This document shows positions 1-8,871 of a stretch of 24,580 bases of DNA, piece after piece. Location: IMG/VR virus record IMGVR_UViG_3300036851_000265, positions 1-24,580 of that record; one strand, given 5' to 3'. The position numbers and the translations under genes are program-made. This DNA comes from a virus. Position 1 is the first letter of the stretch; the number at the start of each line of letters is the position of its first letter. The notes beneath the pieces are model-generated. The model did no database searches. It had not been told where the DNA came from and worked only from the letters and a program-made list of their open reading frames with translations.

Positions 1-251
1 ACGGCACCTGGATTACCGGCACCACCTGATGAGCCAGCGGATCCACCTGGACCGCCGTTGCCTGCGGCACCGCCGGTTCCGTTATTGCCTGAGTTGCCTG
101 GGGTACCTGGATTGCCAGATGTACCAGAGTTGCCAGTACCACCCTGGCCTGATACAGTTACGCGTCTAACATTCCATGGCACAGTAAACGTTCCATTGCT
201 ATTGAACGTTGCATTACCTGGATTTGCTAGTGCACGCATGCGCATTGGCAT
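1..251 (-). CDS. Glycine-rich tail fibre/adhesin protein, N-terminal part (cut by window edge)
   Basis: Only the first 83 codons are inside the window; the reading frame is still open at base 1. The start is the ATG at 251-249. An AAGGAG ribosome site at 267-262 lies 10 bases upstream and overlaps the stop codon of the preceding fibre gene (TAAGGAG), so translation is probably coupled. Residues about 17-35 (NGTFTVPWNVRRVTVSG) match the short beta-strand pattern that opens the Gly-rich domains of many phage tail proteins, usually FTVPxGVxxVxVxGxGGGG. From about residue 36 the protein becomes a low-complexity stretch rich in G, N, S and P, with GNxG and GGxG steps. Two further ATGs follow at codons 3 and 5, but the first has the best spacing. 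The role as a virion surface protein is inferred from the domain and the neighbouring fibre genes. The length is unknown. Confidence 0.8.
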   Translation of the reverse strand, partial: MPMRMRALANPGNATFNSNGTFTVPWNVRRVTVSGQGGTGNSGTSGNPGTPGNSGNNGTGGAAGNGGPGGSAGSSGGAGNPGA

Positions 252-265
252 AAACTATGGACTCC

Positions 266-3200
266 TTATGGTACTAAGTTAGCCATTACTTGGCCGGCGT
301 AGTATGTGGTACCGCCGTCAAATGTTGTCATAGTGACAGCATCCATGCGGTTTGCTGTTGTTGTTAATGTAGGTGTAACTTGATCTGTCCAGTGAACTGA
401 AGCAGGCCATGTGATTGTTCTTGAACCAGTACCATCCTGCAACAAGAAGACTGTAAATGTGTATGCACGACCAGAAACTGGTGGATTGCTAAATGCCCAT
501 GTTGTAATTGAGTTATTCAACGTAACACGTTGAACGTTTCCATTGTTATGATCAAGCGTATAGGAGGATGATGCGGTTGAAGTTGCTGTATACTTCTCTG
601 TCTGTTTACCGTTCGTATACACTTCACCAGATGTTGTAATCTGTAAATGAGGTGTTGTAGAACCGTTTGCTGCAAATTCAACTACGTTACCGCTTCGGGC
701 AGCCATAGCAAGAGAATCAGCAGTAAATGAAGCACCAATTTGAACACCACATCCAATATCACCAAATGCAACGCTACTACGCATTAATGTAACATATGGA
801 CCATTAGCATGGGTGCTGTTGATGTCGATGACATTGCCCGTAGCTCCAGAATTAAAGGTTGTAGTACCATCATTGCCAACAGTCATTCTTGTTGAGCCTG
901 CGGTTGCTAATGTAATGGTACCAGCTGTACCGCTACCTGCAGGACCTGCTGTAATAACGATGTTACCGCCAGTACCCGATCCTGGTGTACCGCCTGTGAT
1001 ATTAACAGAACCACCACTGCCAGTACTTGCACCATCTCCACCAACTAGATTAAGAGCAGCAGCATTCGTGTTTGATGTACCAGATGTGATTGTTACAGCA
1101 CCTGGAGTTCCTCCAGCAGAAATACCACCAGTAATTAGAACAGGACCTGCTGCGCCGCTTGTGGATGCAGCACCACCTCTAAGAATTAAGGATCCTGCTG
1201 TTCCAGAAGCTGATCCTGAGTTGGCACCACGAATATCTACGTTACCAGATGTGCCAGATGTGTTACCACCTTGGCCACCAATGATATTAACTGCGCCACC
1301 GCCACCTACGCCAGTTGGTTGACCGCCTGTTAAGTTAATGCTACCACCTGCACCAGTAGTTGCTGTGCCACCATTAAGGTTGAGAGCACCAGCATCACCA
1401 GATGAAGTACCACCCTGGCCTGATGTAATTGTTAGAGCGCCGCCAGTACCAGTTGTTGCGCTGCCGCGACCAGCACTTATTGTTACAACACCACCGGTAA
1501 CACTGGTACCTGTTGAGTTGGCAGCAGAGATTGATACGTTACCACCAATAGTACCAGATGCACCAGCTGGAGCAGATGCTGCAATGCTGATATTGCCACC
1601 ATCACCGTTTGCTGCTTGACCACCTAATAAGTTAAGAGCGCCACCTTTATTTCCTGAACCTGTTGTTGCGCCACCACGAACCACCAAGGTAATACCTGGA
1701 TTCAGAGCACTTGTGGTAGCTTGAATCGTAGGAGGCGTACCAGTGCTACCAATTGATAGCAAGTTAGTCGTTGAATCGTATGTTAAGTCTGCGCTTGCAC
1801 CAAATGCCCCGGCGTTATTGTACTGAATTTGTGTTGTTGAACCTGCTGGTGTTCCACCTGCAGCTACCCATGTACCATCACCTCTCCAGAAGGTTGCTGA
1901 TGATGCATTTGTGCCAGAGTTCAAATTGTTAACAGGTAGGTTTCCTGTGATTGCATCAGAGTCTGCAAGATCAACAGCACCCCAAGCATATGTAGATGCA
2001 CCTGTTACACGTAATACCTGACCAACTGTTGATGAGTTAGTAATTCCAGTTATTGGAGATGTGCCATTACCTTGTAATATACCTGTTAGTGAGGTGGCAC
2101 CTGTACCACCACCAGAGACATTTAGTGTTGAAGGTAGTCCTGCTGGCGCTGCAATCCAACCTGTTGGCGATCCAGCTTGATATGTTAAGACATAACCATC
2201 TTGAGGACCTGGTGATCCTGTGATATACACATCTGTCAACTGTGCTAATGATGTTGCTGCATTCTCCCAGGTAGGTGCCGCACCTGATCCGTTTGATGTC
2301 AATACTTGTGTTGCGCTGCCTGTATCAGTACCAGCTGCTCCAACCGACCATGCACCATTAGCAAGAATACGGAAACGTTCAGCTGGGGTTGGACCTGTTA
2401 AGAATCTAATATATCCAGGTGTACCCGATGTCGATCCACCAGCAGAAATGAATACATTTCCTCCAGCGCCTGTTATGTTGTTATTAAGGCCTGCTGTAAT
2501 GAATACACCACCGCCTGCACCGCTTGCAGCACTTGCAGCACCGCCTTGTAAGAATATAGGACCACCAGTTGCAGCACCAGATGCGGCGCCACCTGTAAGT
2601 GTGATTGATCCACCAGCACGATCTGTACCAACACCATTACCACCAACCATCAATGCGTCACCGCCAGCTCCCTCAGATGCGGTACCACCGATTACATAAG
2701 CTGCGCCACCATTACCAGATACTGTGCCACCATCGCCACCTTTAAGCTGTGTAGTTGCACCGTTGTTTGTAGTAGTAGCTGCTGGTTGATCACCAATATT
2801 AATAGTTGAACCAGGATCTGTTGTAATGTTGGGATTTTGGCCTAATGTCAATGTTTGTGTTGCATTGTTCCATGTGAACAGTGAACTTGCACCAAAATCA
2901 CCACTGTTATTGTATTGGATTTGTGTGTCTGTTCCAGCAGCTTGTGTTGCAGCTGAGAATTGTGTGAACGTTAAATTGGTTACTCCAACAGTAATTGGAT
3001 CTGCTGTAATCAATACCCACCCTGTGCTTTGGAATTCTGTACCTTCCAATACAAGCGTGAATGCACCTGTAGTAACTTCACCTGACGGTGTCCCATCGAA
3101 GTCTACAGAACGACTCCATGCGCCTGCAGCTACGACATAGATACCGTTTTGTGATGCTGTTGTTTGATCCTTAACCAAGACACGATCATTAGCAATAACG

Positions 3201-3646
3201 GAAACGTCATCGATGGTTTGTAGGCCAGAAAGAGTAATGTTACTGCCTGTTGTTGTTACACGAACAGATGCCTTTAAATCTAATCCCGTTGCCACTGCAT
3301 CAACATATTGTTTTGATGCTGCATGTAATGCTAATGATGGATCGGCATTCAATGTCAGGAAGCCTGTCATTGTATCACCACCACGATTCACTGGTGTGAA
3401 TGCTAATGCAGTGATAATATCACTAGAATTTGGAGATGATGTTGCTGTTACACGACCGTGAGCATCAGTTGTGATCTTTACAAACGAACCAGTAACTGGT
3501 GTGCCTGTATTTGGAAGATGAGATTCATCCAATGTGCCTGCGTTTATGTTAGAGGCATCTTGATAGAACGAAGGATCTTCACCGCCAAGTGAGCCTGCGT
3601 CTACTGTAATGCTATCTAACTGATCACCACGAATTTTTGTTGACAT
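266..3646 (-). CDS. Large modular tail fibre protein with two Gly-rich beta-repeat arrays (1126 aa)
   Basis: Residues 1-50 form a fibre N-terminus of the D-x-SLxGxxxxFY type, also seen in the 330-residue fibre downstream of the related trio. Residues 90-117 hold a phage tail-fibre repeat (GGDTMTG ... SKQYVDA). Residues 150-213 resemble the 'DRVLVKDQT...NGIYVV...TGWVL' beta module; a related version is in the 568-residue protein. Residues 243-268 and 605-632 are two copies of a TQIQYNNxGxFGAS linker. After each comes a Gly-rich array: residues 301-403 (about 7 units) and 651-915 (about 16 units). Units are about 15-17 residues, of the form GG-x-(V/I/L)-x-(I/L)-x-x-G. The C-terminus (1018-1126) carries the ITWPASVxW...GGTTYYAG module common at the ends of fibre proteins. 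The start is supported by GGAG about nine bases upstream, overlapping the previous gene's end. It is probably a trimeric host-recognition fibre; the receptor is unknown. Confidence 0.9.
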   Translation of the reverse strand: MSTKIRGDQLDSITVDAGSLGGEDPSFYQDASNINAGTLDESHLPNTGTPVTGSFVKITTDAHGRVTATSSPNSSDIITALAFTPVNRGGDTMTGFLTLNADPSLALHAASKQYVDAVATGLDLKASVRVTTTGSNITLSGLQTIDDVSVIANDRVLVKDQTTASQNGIYVVAAGAWSRSVDFDGTPSGEVTTGAFTLVLEGTEFQSTGWVLITADPITVGVTNLTFTQFSAATQAAGTDTQIQYNNSGDFGASSLFTWNNATQTLTLGQNPNITTDPGSTINIGDQPAATTTNNGATTQLKGGDGGTVSGNGGAAYVIGGTASEGAGGDALMVGGNGVGTDRAGGSITLTGGAASGAATGGPIFLQGGAASAASGAGGGVFITAGLNNNITGAGGNVFISAGGSTSGTPGYIRFLTGPTPAERFRILANGAWSVGAAGTDTGSATQVLTSNGSGAAPTWENAATSLAQLTDVYITGSPGPQDGYVLTYQAGSPTGWIAAPAGLPSTLNVSGGGTGATSLTGILQGNGTSPITGITNSSTVGQVLRVTGASTYAWGAVDLADSDAITGNLPVNNLNSGTNASSATFWRGDGTWVAAGGTPAGSTTQIQYNNAGAFGASADLTYDSTTNLLSIGSTGTPPTIQATTSALNPGITLVVRGGATTGSGNKGGALNLLGGQAANGDGGNISIAASAPAGASGTIGGNVSISAANSTGTSVTGGVVTISAGRGSATTGTGGALTITSGQGGTSSGDAGALNLNGGTATTGAGGSINLTGGQPTGVGGGGAVNIIGGQGGNTSGTSGNVDIRGANSGSASGTAGSLILRGGAASTSGAAGPVLITGGISAGGTPGAVTITSGTSNTNAAALNLVGGDGASTGSGGSVNITGGTPGSGTGGNIVITAGPAGSGTAGTITLATAGSTRMTVGNDGTTTFNSGATGNVIDINSTHANGPYVTLMRSSVAFGDIGCGVQIGASFTADSLAMAARSGNVVEFAANGSTTPHLQITTSGEVYTNGKQTEKYTATSTASSSYTLDHNNGNVQRVTLNNSITTWAFSNPPVSGRAYTFTVFLLQDGTGSRTITWPASVHWTDQVTPTLTTTANRMDAVTMTTFDGGTTYYAGQVMANLVP
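902..1696 (-). repeat. Second Gly-rich beta-repeat array, about 16 units
   Basis: This stretch encodes residues 651-915 of the 1126-residue fibre. Each unit of about 14-18 residues begins with GG or AG, continues with alternating hydrophobic residues (for example [22 protein letters not shown]) and ends in a Gly/Ser/Thr-rich turn. The pattern suggests a regular beta-helix or stacked-strand rod, one turn per unit. At the DNA level the units are diverged, so this is an old protein-level repeat rather than a recent tandem duplication. Confidence 0.85.
2438..2746 (-). repeat. First Gly-rich beta-repeat array, about 7 units
   Basis: This stretch encodes residues 301-403 of the 1126-residue fibre, with units such as [13 protein letters not shown] and [10 protein letters not shown]. 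It follows the first TQIQYNN linker and ends in a [12 protein letters not shown] module. The second array follows a second copy of the same linker, so linker and array appear to have been duplicated together. Confidence 0.8.
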
Positions 3647-3649
3647 CTA

Positions 3650-4039
3650 TTATCTCTCCACCTTACTCAACGCTTCTAATGCTGCGCTGCATACGGCTAT
3701 TACTTTTTCTTCTGTATCTACGTCACTGATCTCTTTCTTCGCTTTCAGGCGAAGAAATTCAACTTGTGCTGCTAACTGAATCCATTTACCGCGACTAGCT
3801 AAAATCGTTGTAGCTACATCCTTTGGATTTGACCCCAAAGCTAACACCTCTGCTTTAATCAATGGATAGGCATCCAAATTTGCAGGGAAGTTGTCAGAAA
3901 TGTAATCCATAGCTTGTTCAGTTTTCTCTTGGTATACCATTAGCTGTGTGCTGGTACACGTTAGGGATTCAACACGAACTTGCTCTGCTACAGTATTTAT
4001 TGAAGCTATCGCTGCTCTTTTAACGCTATCTAAATTCAT
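3650..4039 (-). CDS. Small helical fibre-associated protein (129 aa), possible tail-fibre assembly factor
   Basis: This is a mostly alpha-helical protein without signal peptide or membrane segment. Its order of features is an N-terminal helix, then MVYQEKTEQAMDYI (about 34-47), a PLIKAEV segment, and RGKWIQLAAQVEFLRLKAKKEI (about 83-104). That order resembles small phage proteins that sit directly downstream of fibre genes and have a 'vYxxKxxEAxxy ... yPxlxAEv ... RxxAKxxI' pattern. Some of these are annotated as tail-fibre assembly or as unknown virion-associated proteins. The gene lies between two fibre genes, nine bases after the first and three before the next. AAAGG six bases before the ATG supports the start. 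A role in folding or attaching a fibre is inferred from position and resemblance only. Confidence 0.75.
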   Translation of the reverse strand: MNLDSVKRAAIASINTVAEQVRVESLTCTSTQLMVYQEKTEQAMDYISDNFPANLDAYPLIKAEVLALGSNPKDVATTILASRGKWIQLAAQVEFLRLKAKKEISDVDTEEKVIAVCSAALEALSKVER

Positions 4040-4048
4040 GGTGTACCT

Positions 4049-5041
4049 TTATGCAATTTGTTCATATCTGATCCAGCTGCCGCCCAATAATCTGGTATCA
4101 TTGCCGCTGCTGCTGTTCTGTGCCCATTCAAGTGCATACGTAACCGAACCAGATGCTGTTAACACACCAGAACCCAGTAGGTAATCTCGGGCAGATGAAA
4201 CTGAAATTGTTGAGAATGTTAGCTGATCGTTTGTGCTGCCAGGGCCACCTGCTGTTTGTGCTGCAAATGTACCCGGGGCGTTGTTTGCATGAGATGAACC
4301 ACCCCACATGAAGAAATCAGAACCAAGTGTGGTACGGTTGAATGCTAGTTTAATGCCTTGTGTACCTGTTGTTACACCCTGGAATTGTAAACAGAAACTA
4401 ATTGCAAATGTTCCCGAGCCAGGAGTAAACTGTAAATCAGGATCAGCTGCTAAGCTTGTTGTTGTATTGCGGCTTGTTGTAGAAGCTTTAACAATGGTTG
4501 TTCCAACTGATGGTGCTGCCCATGCACCAGCACCATTCAAGAATGTTGTTGATGATGGTGTGCCTGACGCCGTAATCGTTGAAACAGAATGATTATGACT
4601 GTCATCTACCACAGTGACCGTGATAGCTGTAGTACCTGAACCTGTAGCATCACCTGATAATGTGATTGTTTGGTTGCCTGTCAAATAAGCTGCATTGCTT
4701 CCGCTTGTTACTTGTCCTTTTGCATTGACTGTAACGTTATTATAAGTGTTTGCTGTAACGCCTGTGTTAGCAATTGTCAAAACAGCTGAACCAGCACTTG
4801 ATGTTACGTCTCCGCCTGTGAATGCTGGAAGACGAGCAGAACCGAGAGTACCAGACGCGATATTTGAAGCATTCGTTGTATCGGTAGTGGCAGACGTTGC
4901 TAGTCCAGTAATTGTACCTACACCTTGTGTACCTGTGTGGTTTGCTCTACTAAGGTAGAACGTACCAGCTTGACCTTCCAGAGAGTCTGAATCGAGACCT
5001 GTTGAGTCAATTTGGGATGCTGTAATTTTTTGCTGTGCCAT
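4049..5041 (-). CDS. Tail fibre protein (330 aa)
   Basis: The N-terminus (about 1-40) has the same D-x-DSLxGQxxTFYLSRANHTGTQ layout that opens many phage fibres. The middle carries short repeated beta motifs typical of fibre shafts: GGDVTSSAGSAVLTIANTGV, then NNVTVNAKGQVTSG, then TLSGDATGSGTTAITVTV (about 80-140). A conserved GAGAWAAPS linker ends the shaft. The remaining 140 residues or so form a different, globular-looking domain rich in aromatic and small residues that ends in WIRYEQIA, probably the receptor-binding or trimerising tip. GAGGA eight bases before the ATG supports the start. It sits between the 568-residue fibre-like protein and the small helical protein, in the same late operon. 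It is secure as a fibre-type protein; its exact position on the tail is unknown. Confidence 0.88.
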   Translation of the reverse strand: MAQQKITASQIDSTGLDSDSLEGQAGTFYLSRANHTGTQGVGTITGLATSATTDTTNASNIASGTLGSARLPAFTGGDVTSSAGSAVLTIANTGVTANTYNNVTVNAKGQVTSGSNAAYLTGNQTITLSGDATGSGTTAITVTVVDDSHNHSVSTITASGTPSSTTFLNGAGAWAAPSVGTTIVKASTTSRNTTTSLAADPDLQFTPGSGTFAISFCLQFQGVTTGTQGIKLAFNRTTLGSDFFMWGGSSHANNAPGTFAAQTAGGPGSTNDQLTFSTISVSSARDYLLGSGVLTASGSVTYALEWAQNSSSGNDTRLLGGSWIRYEQIA

Positions 5042-5056
5042 TACTCAATTCCTCTT

Positions 5057-6763
5057 TTACGTTGCGAATGCATAGATCACAACGTCATCGCTGACAGCTG
5101 GGATAGAGCTGACATTAAATGTAATTTGATTTGCACCTGTTACGGTGTACTGTTTCGTTCCACCTTCTTGTTGGAACACACCATTAACGAACACTTGCAT
5201 ATATGCAACACCAGCACCCTTGGCCAGTGTGTCGAGTACTGTGTTATAGATTGCTGATCCAGTTCCTACAAACTCTTCATAGTTAGGAGGAACAGCTCCG
5301 CTTCCACTTGCTGGTTCAGCTTTCCAGACCGCATCAACTGCATCGTATGTTAATACGTCTCCGTCAGTTGGTGTTGAAAGAATCTGAACGTTTGAAATAT
5401 CTTCTAGGCGTGTTCCTGCCAAGACTGGATAGAATGAGTAGAATTCGAAGAAATCTGTTAATTCTAATGGAATACCAATCCACTGGATCTGGTTAGGTGT
5501 TGTTTCTACATAGTCAACATCGACCACTACCTTTTGACCATTAAAGAAAACAGATAGGCTGTTAGCACCAGGCACGTACGTGATGATGCTGAAATCAAAT
5601 ACAGGAGGAGATCCTGTGGCATTGGCACCAGTTTGTGTTTCGTATGCTGGAACAGCTGTTCCAGTTACACCAAGTACAATATAGCACTCAACAATTTCAC
5701 CACCAACAAATGGTGTTGGTGAACCTAAGAACGTAATGGATGTTGATGACGTCTCATCATATGCAAGTCCTTTGACTTGCTTGATACCATCTACGAATAC
5801 CAACAATCCAACACCTGTAGCTGATGGAATGTATGTGTTTGTTAATGTGAAAAGTGTCTGTGCTGCAGATGCAGTGAATTGTTCTTTGATGAAAGCAATA
5901 CCACTATTTCCACCGCCACCGCTGCCGGAACCGCTGATTTGAGCCCATTGATCAAATTGATCGAACGCAAACACTTTACCAGAATCTGTGCCTTCAACTA
6001 CGTATACTGCATCACCGGCAACTTCATTCTGCGTATCTTCTGTCCAAGATGTTCCTGTTGCATCCCAAATCCAAACGTTACGTTGTGTTACAGCAGCAAC
6101 GTTGGAGAACAGTACGCGATCGCCGTCAACAAGTGTTACACCATCAATAATGCCAGTTGTTGGGAAGCTTAGGAAGTTGGCATATAGTGTATTATCACGT
6201 GCAACTACAGGTGCTCGCCAAGATGAGATAGTTGATGTTCCCCCTGAAATATCAATCCAAGTTGAACCATTAAATACCTGCAATGCTGGCGTGTTGGTAT
6301 TATACCACAATTGGCCAGTTGTTGGTTCAGCTGGTGCAATGGCACCAGAGAAATTTTCCAACATGTTTAACAAACTGGTTTGGATAACTTGGCCCCAATT
6401 CATCGATCCACGACCAGAGATTACAAGTGATGTGTCTGCAGGTACAGAATACTGAACGTATCCAAGCGGAAGTGCTTCAGATGGAATTACTTCCACAGTT
6501 GTAATTGTTGTTATACCAGGTGAGCCACCATATACAGCAGAAGCAACAGTATATGTTCCATCATTTGCTGCCGAATCAACAACTTGGAAAGTAAATCCGT
6601 TAATGAATCTTGCTGTTACATCTCCAAATACAGTGAATACTTTTGGAGATGAATCGACAGATAGAATGTCACGAGGGACTGAAGTTCCTCCGTTTGTTTC
6701 CAATGGGTAAACTGTTAGCCATGGAGTGCCGTTAAAATGATCAATTACATATTCACCGGCCAT
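5057..6763 (-). CDS. Tail fibre/baseplate-associated structural protein, member 3 of a related trio (568 aa)
   Basis: Residues about 113-169 form the module shared with the next two upstream proteins: ISGRGSMNWGQ, then LLNMLENFSG, then GQLWYNTxxxxLQVFNGSTW. This layout is frequent in structural proteins of T4-like phages from aquatic and soil hosts. Residues 212-268 resemble the 'DGDRVLF...NVWIWD...' module that also occurs in the 1126-residue fibre. Three further beta units follow, each with an 'FVNG' core (FVDGIKQ 323-329, VFFNGQK 405-411, VFVNGVF 524-530). A Gly/Ser linker lies at about 277-287. The start ATG overlaps the previous stop by one base (TAATG), with AAGGAG seven bases upstream. 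The protein probably contributes to the host-contact apparatus; which fibre it builds cannot be told. Confidence 0.85.
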   Translation of the reverse strand: MAGEYVIDHFNGTPWLTVYPLETNGGTSVPRDILSVDSSPKVFTVFGDVTARFINGFTFQVVDSAANDGTYTVASAVYGGSPGITTITTVEVIPSEALPLGYVQYSVPADTSLVISGRGSMNWGQVIQTSLLNMLENFSGAIAPAEPTTGQLWYNTNTPALQVFNGSTWIDISGGTSTISSWRAPVVARDNTLYANFLSFPTTGIIDGVTLVDGDRVLFSNVAAVTQRNVWIWDATGTSWTEDTQNEVAGDAVYVVEGTDSGKVFAFDQFDQWAQISGSGSGGGGNSGIAFIKEQFTASAAQTLFTLTNTYIPSATGVGLLVFVDGIKQVKGLAYDETSSTSITFLGSPTPFVGGEIVECYIVLGVTGTAVPAYETQTGANATGSPPVFDFSIITYVPGANSLSVFFNGQKVVVDVDYVETTPNQIQWIGIPLELTDFFEFYSFYPVLAGTRLEDISNVQILSTPTDGDVLTYDAVDAVWKAEPASGSGAVPPNYEEFVGTGSAIYNTVLDTLAKGAGVAYMQVFVNGVFQQEGGTKQYTVTGANQITFNVSSIPAVSDDVVIYAFAT

Positions 6764-8868
6764 TAAAATACTCCTTCGCTACTGTTCATACTTATGAACT
6801 CTACTGTTTGACCAGTTAGGTCGTCATAAATTTGAACAGCGATGCCAAATCCGTTATAGGCAACTGTTTGTTCGTTATAGTCATATTGTGCAGCTGGAAC
6901 AGGCGTCTCAAATGTTTCTGTGTATGCACCACCAAACAAAGAGCCAAATAGTGGTTCCGCTGATGGAGAACCTGCTGCATCTACAATCACAAGATCCTGA
7001 GGTGGTGCAGAGTTTACATAAAATGCAAATGATGAATTCTCAATGACACCAAACACTCCTGCTCCAAAACCTACTAGTTGTTGGTTGATCTCTTCCATAA
7101 GGGCTGCAAGAGAATCTGTGGCAGGGGATCCTGCTGTGATTGAAACTGTGTATGTGACCGCAGGTGAACCAGTACCGACAGTAAAATCTGCTTCGTACAC
7201 TGTAGCTGGAGAGCCACCACCGATCAATAATGTTGGAACGTCACCATCGAATTGTGGAAGAGTGATAGGAGAACCAGAGTACAAATCGTAACTAATTCTT
7301 TGCATTCCCTTAACGTCAGCAATCTGCTTAATACCGTTCACAAATACCATCAACCCACCTGACTCACCAATATATTGTGGTGTATTGTAAACCGATAGAG
7401 CCCCCTGACCATCCTGAACGGAACGACGAGGTGTTGTTCTACGCTTGATGACTCTATCAAGCATGTGTGTTGCTTCGATTACATCTGTTGGTGTTGGAAT
7501 TACACCTTCATTAGAATGTGACAACAAATCTGTTGTTTGGATTGGTGTGTAAGGAGGAATCTCACCAGCTACTGCAAATCCACCAACAACAACAGGCGAA
7601 CCGTTTTGAACTGTCAGTGTTAATGTTCCAAATGCATCTAACGATCCACCGTTTACATAACGTTCTGTTGAATCAACGTAAGCTTTTGTTGCAGCATCTT
7701 GAGGATTTGTTGGGTTGTTGACATTTGTGATACTGTTTGAACCCATGTTCAAAGTACCTGACAATGTGCCACCTGTCAAATTCAACTTAGCATTTAACTG
7801 TGTTTGTACGTTACTTGTTACACCAGCCAAATGATTAACTTCAGTTACAGTTGCTGTCACATCAGATATGTCAGTAAGAACTAATGTAGCATTCGTCCAA
7901 AGCGAAGGTGAACCGCCAATTGCACGAAGCACTTGACCTGCAAGAACTGTTGGTACAATAGTAACGTCTGTTAGATCGTTCAATCCAATAACTGGAGCAA
8001 CGATAGCTGCATCAACATAAGCCTTTGTAGCTACATCTTGAGGGGCTGTTGGATCGTCAGCATTGACGATCTTACTTCCACCCATGTCAATTTCAGCGCC
8101 ACTTGTCATGACTAAATCGCCAGACATTGTATCGCCCGTCTTCTCTACAAAGTTACCTAACACACCCACCCAGGTGGTGCCGTTCCATACGTTGAGCAAT
8201 GTTGTAGCTGTATCGAACCACAAAGATCCAGGAACAGGATTTGAAGGTGCTACATCACCGTACCATACTGTGTTTACCTGTACCCATTCGAGACCATCAT
8301 ACACGCGCAGTACTTTCTTTGGCTTGTTGATTGCTGGATTAGGAACACCGATTGTTGTGTCTAATTCGAACGAGCGCTGCAACCAAACACCGTTTGCTGT
8401 TGGGCAAAGAGGATGTCCTGAAATATTCACACCAAAGTAAAGGATGCCTGTAGCATTATCAAATTGATATGTGTTGTTAACAGCAGGTAATGGAGGCGAA
8501 CCAGATGTTGCTGTTACAGTGATCGTGGACCAGGTTTCAGTTGCATCGCTCCAAAGGTACCAATCGGCTGTTGGTGTAGCACTTGTGTGAAGAATTACAA
8601 CACGATCAAACCAGATCTGGCCGGAAATAGCATTTACTGGTTCTGTTGAACCAGAAAAGTTCTCCAACATGTGAAGGATGTCTTCGTCTGTACGCTCGCC
8701 GTAGTTAGGCGTACCCTTACCATACAGAATCAATGAGGATGATGCGTACGATGAAGTTGGATCTAACGTTGGCGACGTTGGGAATACTGTACCGTTCGTA
8801 GTGTAAGGATTAAGTACGAATGGTGCAACTGTTGGATCGGTAAAATGAATCGTATACTGTGTTGTCAT
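6763..8868 (-). CDS. Tail fibre/baseplate-associated structural protein, member 2 of a related trio (701 aa)
   Basis: The shared N-terminal module is at 45-90 (LYGKGTPNYGE, HMLENFSG, GQIWFD). A second half-copy is at 213-233 (PGSLWFDT ... WNGTTW). Two tail-fibre repeats follow: 245-287 (GDTMSG ... ATKAYVDA) and 366-399 (GGTLSG ... ATKAYVDS). An FVNGIKQ unit is at 509-515. The C-terminal third is unlike its relatives and contains five of the protein's eight Gly-Ser-Pro tripeptides. There are no membrane segments. AGGA nine bases upstream supports the start. Position and modules indicate a virion tail protein probably involved in adsorption; the precise function is not recognised. Confidence 0.85.
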   Translation of the reverse strand: MTTQYTIHFTDPTVAPFVLNPYTTNGTVFPTSPTLDPTSSYASSSLILYGKGTPNYGERTDEDILHMLENFSGSTEPVNAISGQIWFDRVVILHTSATPTADWYLWSDATETWSTITVTATSGSPPLPAVNNTYQFDNATGILYFGVNISGHPLCPTANGVWLQRSFELDTTIGVPNPAINKPKKVLRVYDGLEWVQVNTVWYGDVAPSNPVPGSLWFDTATTLLNVWNGTTWVGVLGNFVEKTGDTMSGDLVMTSGAEIDMGGSKIVNADDPTAPQDVATKAYVDAAIVAPVIGLNDLTDVTIVPTVLAGQVLRAIGGSPSLWTNATLVLTDISDVTATVTEVNHLAGVTSNVQTQLNAKLNLTGGTLSGTLNMGSNSITNVNNPTNPQDAATKAYVDSTERYVNGGSLDAFGTLTLTVQNGSPVVVGGFAVAGEIPPYTPIQTTDLLSHSNEGVIPTPTDVIEATHMLDRVIKRRTTPRRSVQDGQGALSVYNTPQYIGESGGLMVFVNGIKQIADVKGMQRISYDLYSGSPITLPQFDGDVPTLLIGGGSPATVYEADFTVGTGSPAVTYTVSITAGSPATDSLAALMEEINQQLVGFGAGVFGVIENSSFAFYVNSAPPQDLVIVDAAGSPSAEPLFGSLFGGAYTETFETPVPAAQYDYNEQTVAYNGFGIAVQIYDDLTGQTVEFISMNSSEGVF

Positions 8869-8871
8869 CTA

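Noticed and set aside
813-2699. Long Pro/Ala/Val-rich open frames on the plus strand opposite the 1126-residue fibre
   Set aside because: They are the antisense shadow of Gly-rich codons (GGN read backwards gives NCC), with no ribosome sites. Every supported gene is on the other strand.
902-2746. Repetitive DNA considered as a CRISPR-like or other nucleic-acid repeat array
   Set aside because: Units are diverged, codon-phased and inside one long gene; there are no identical repeats separated by unique spacers.
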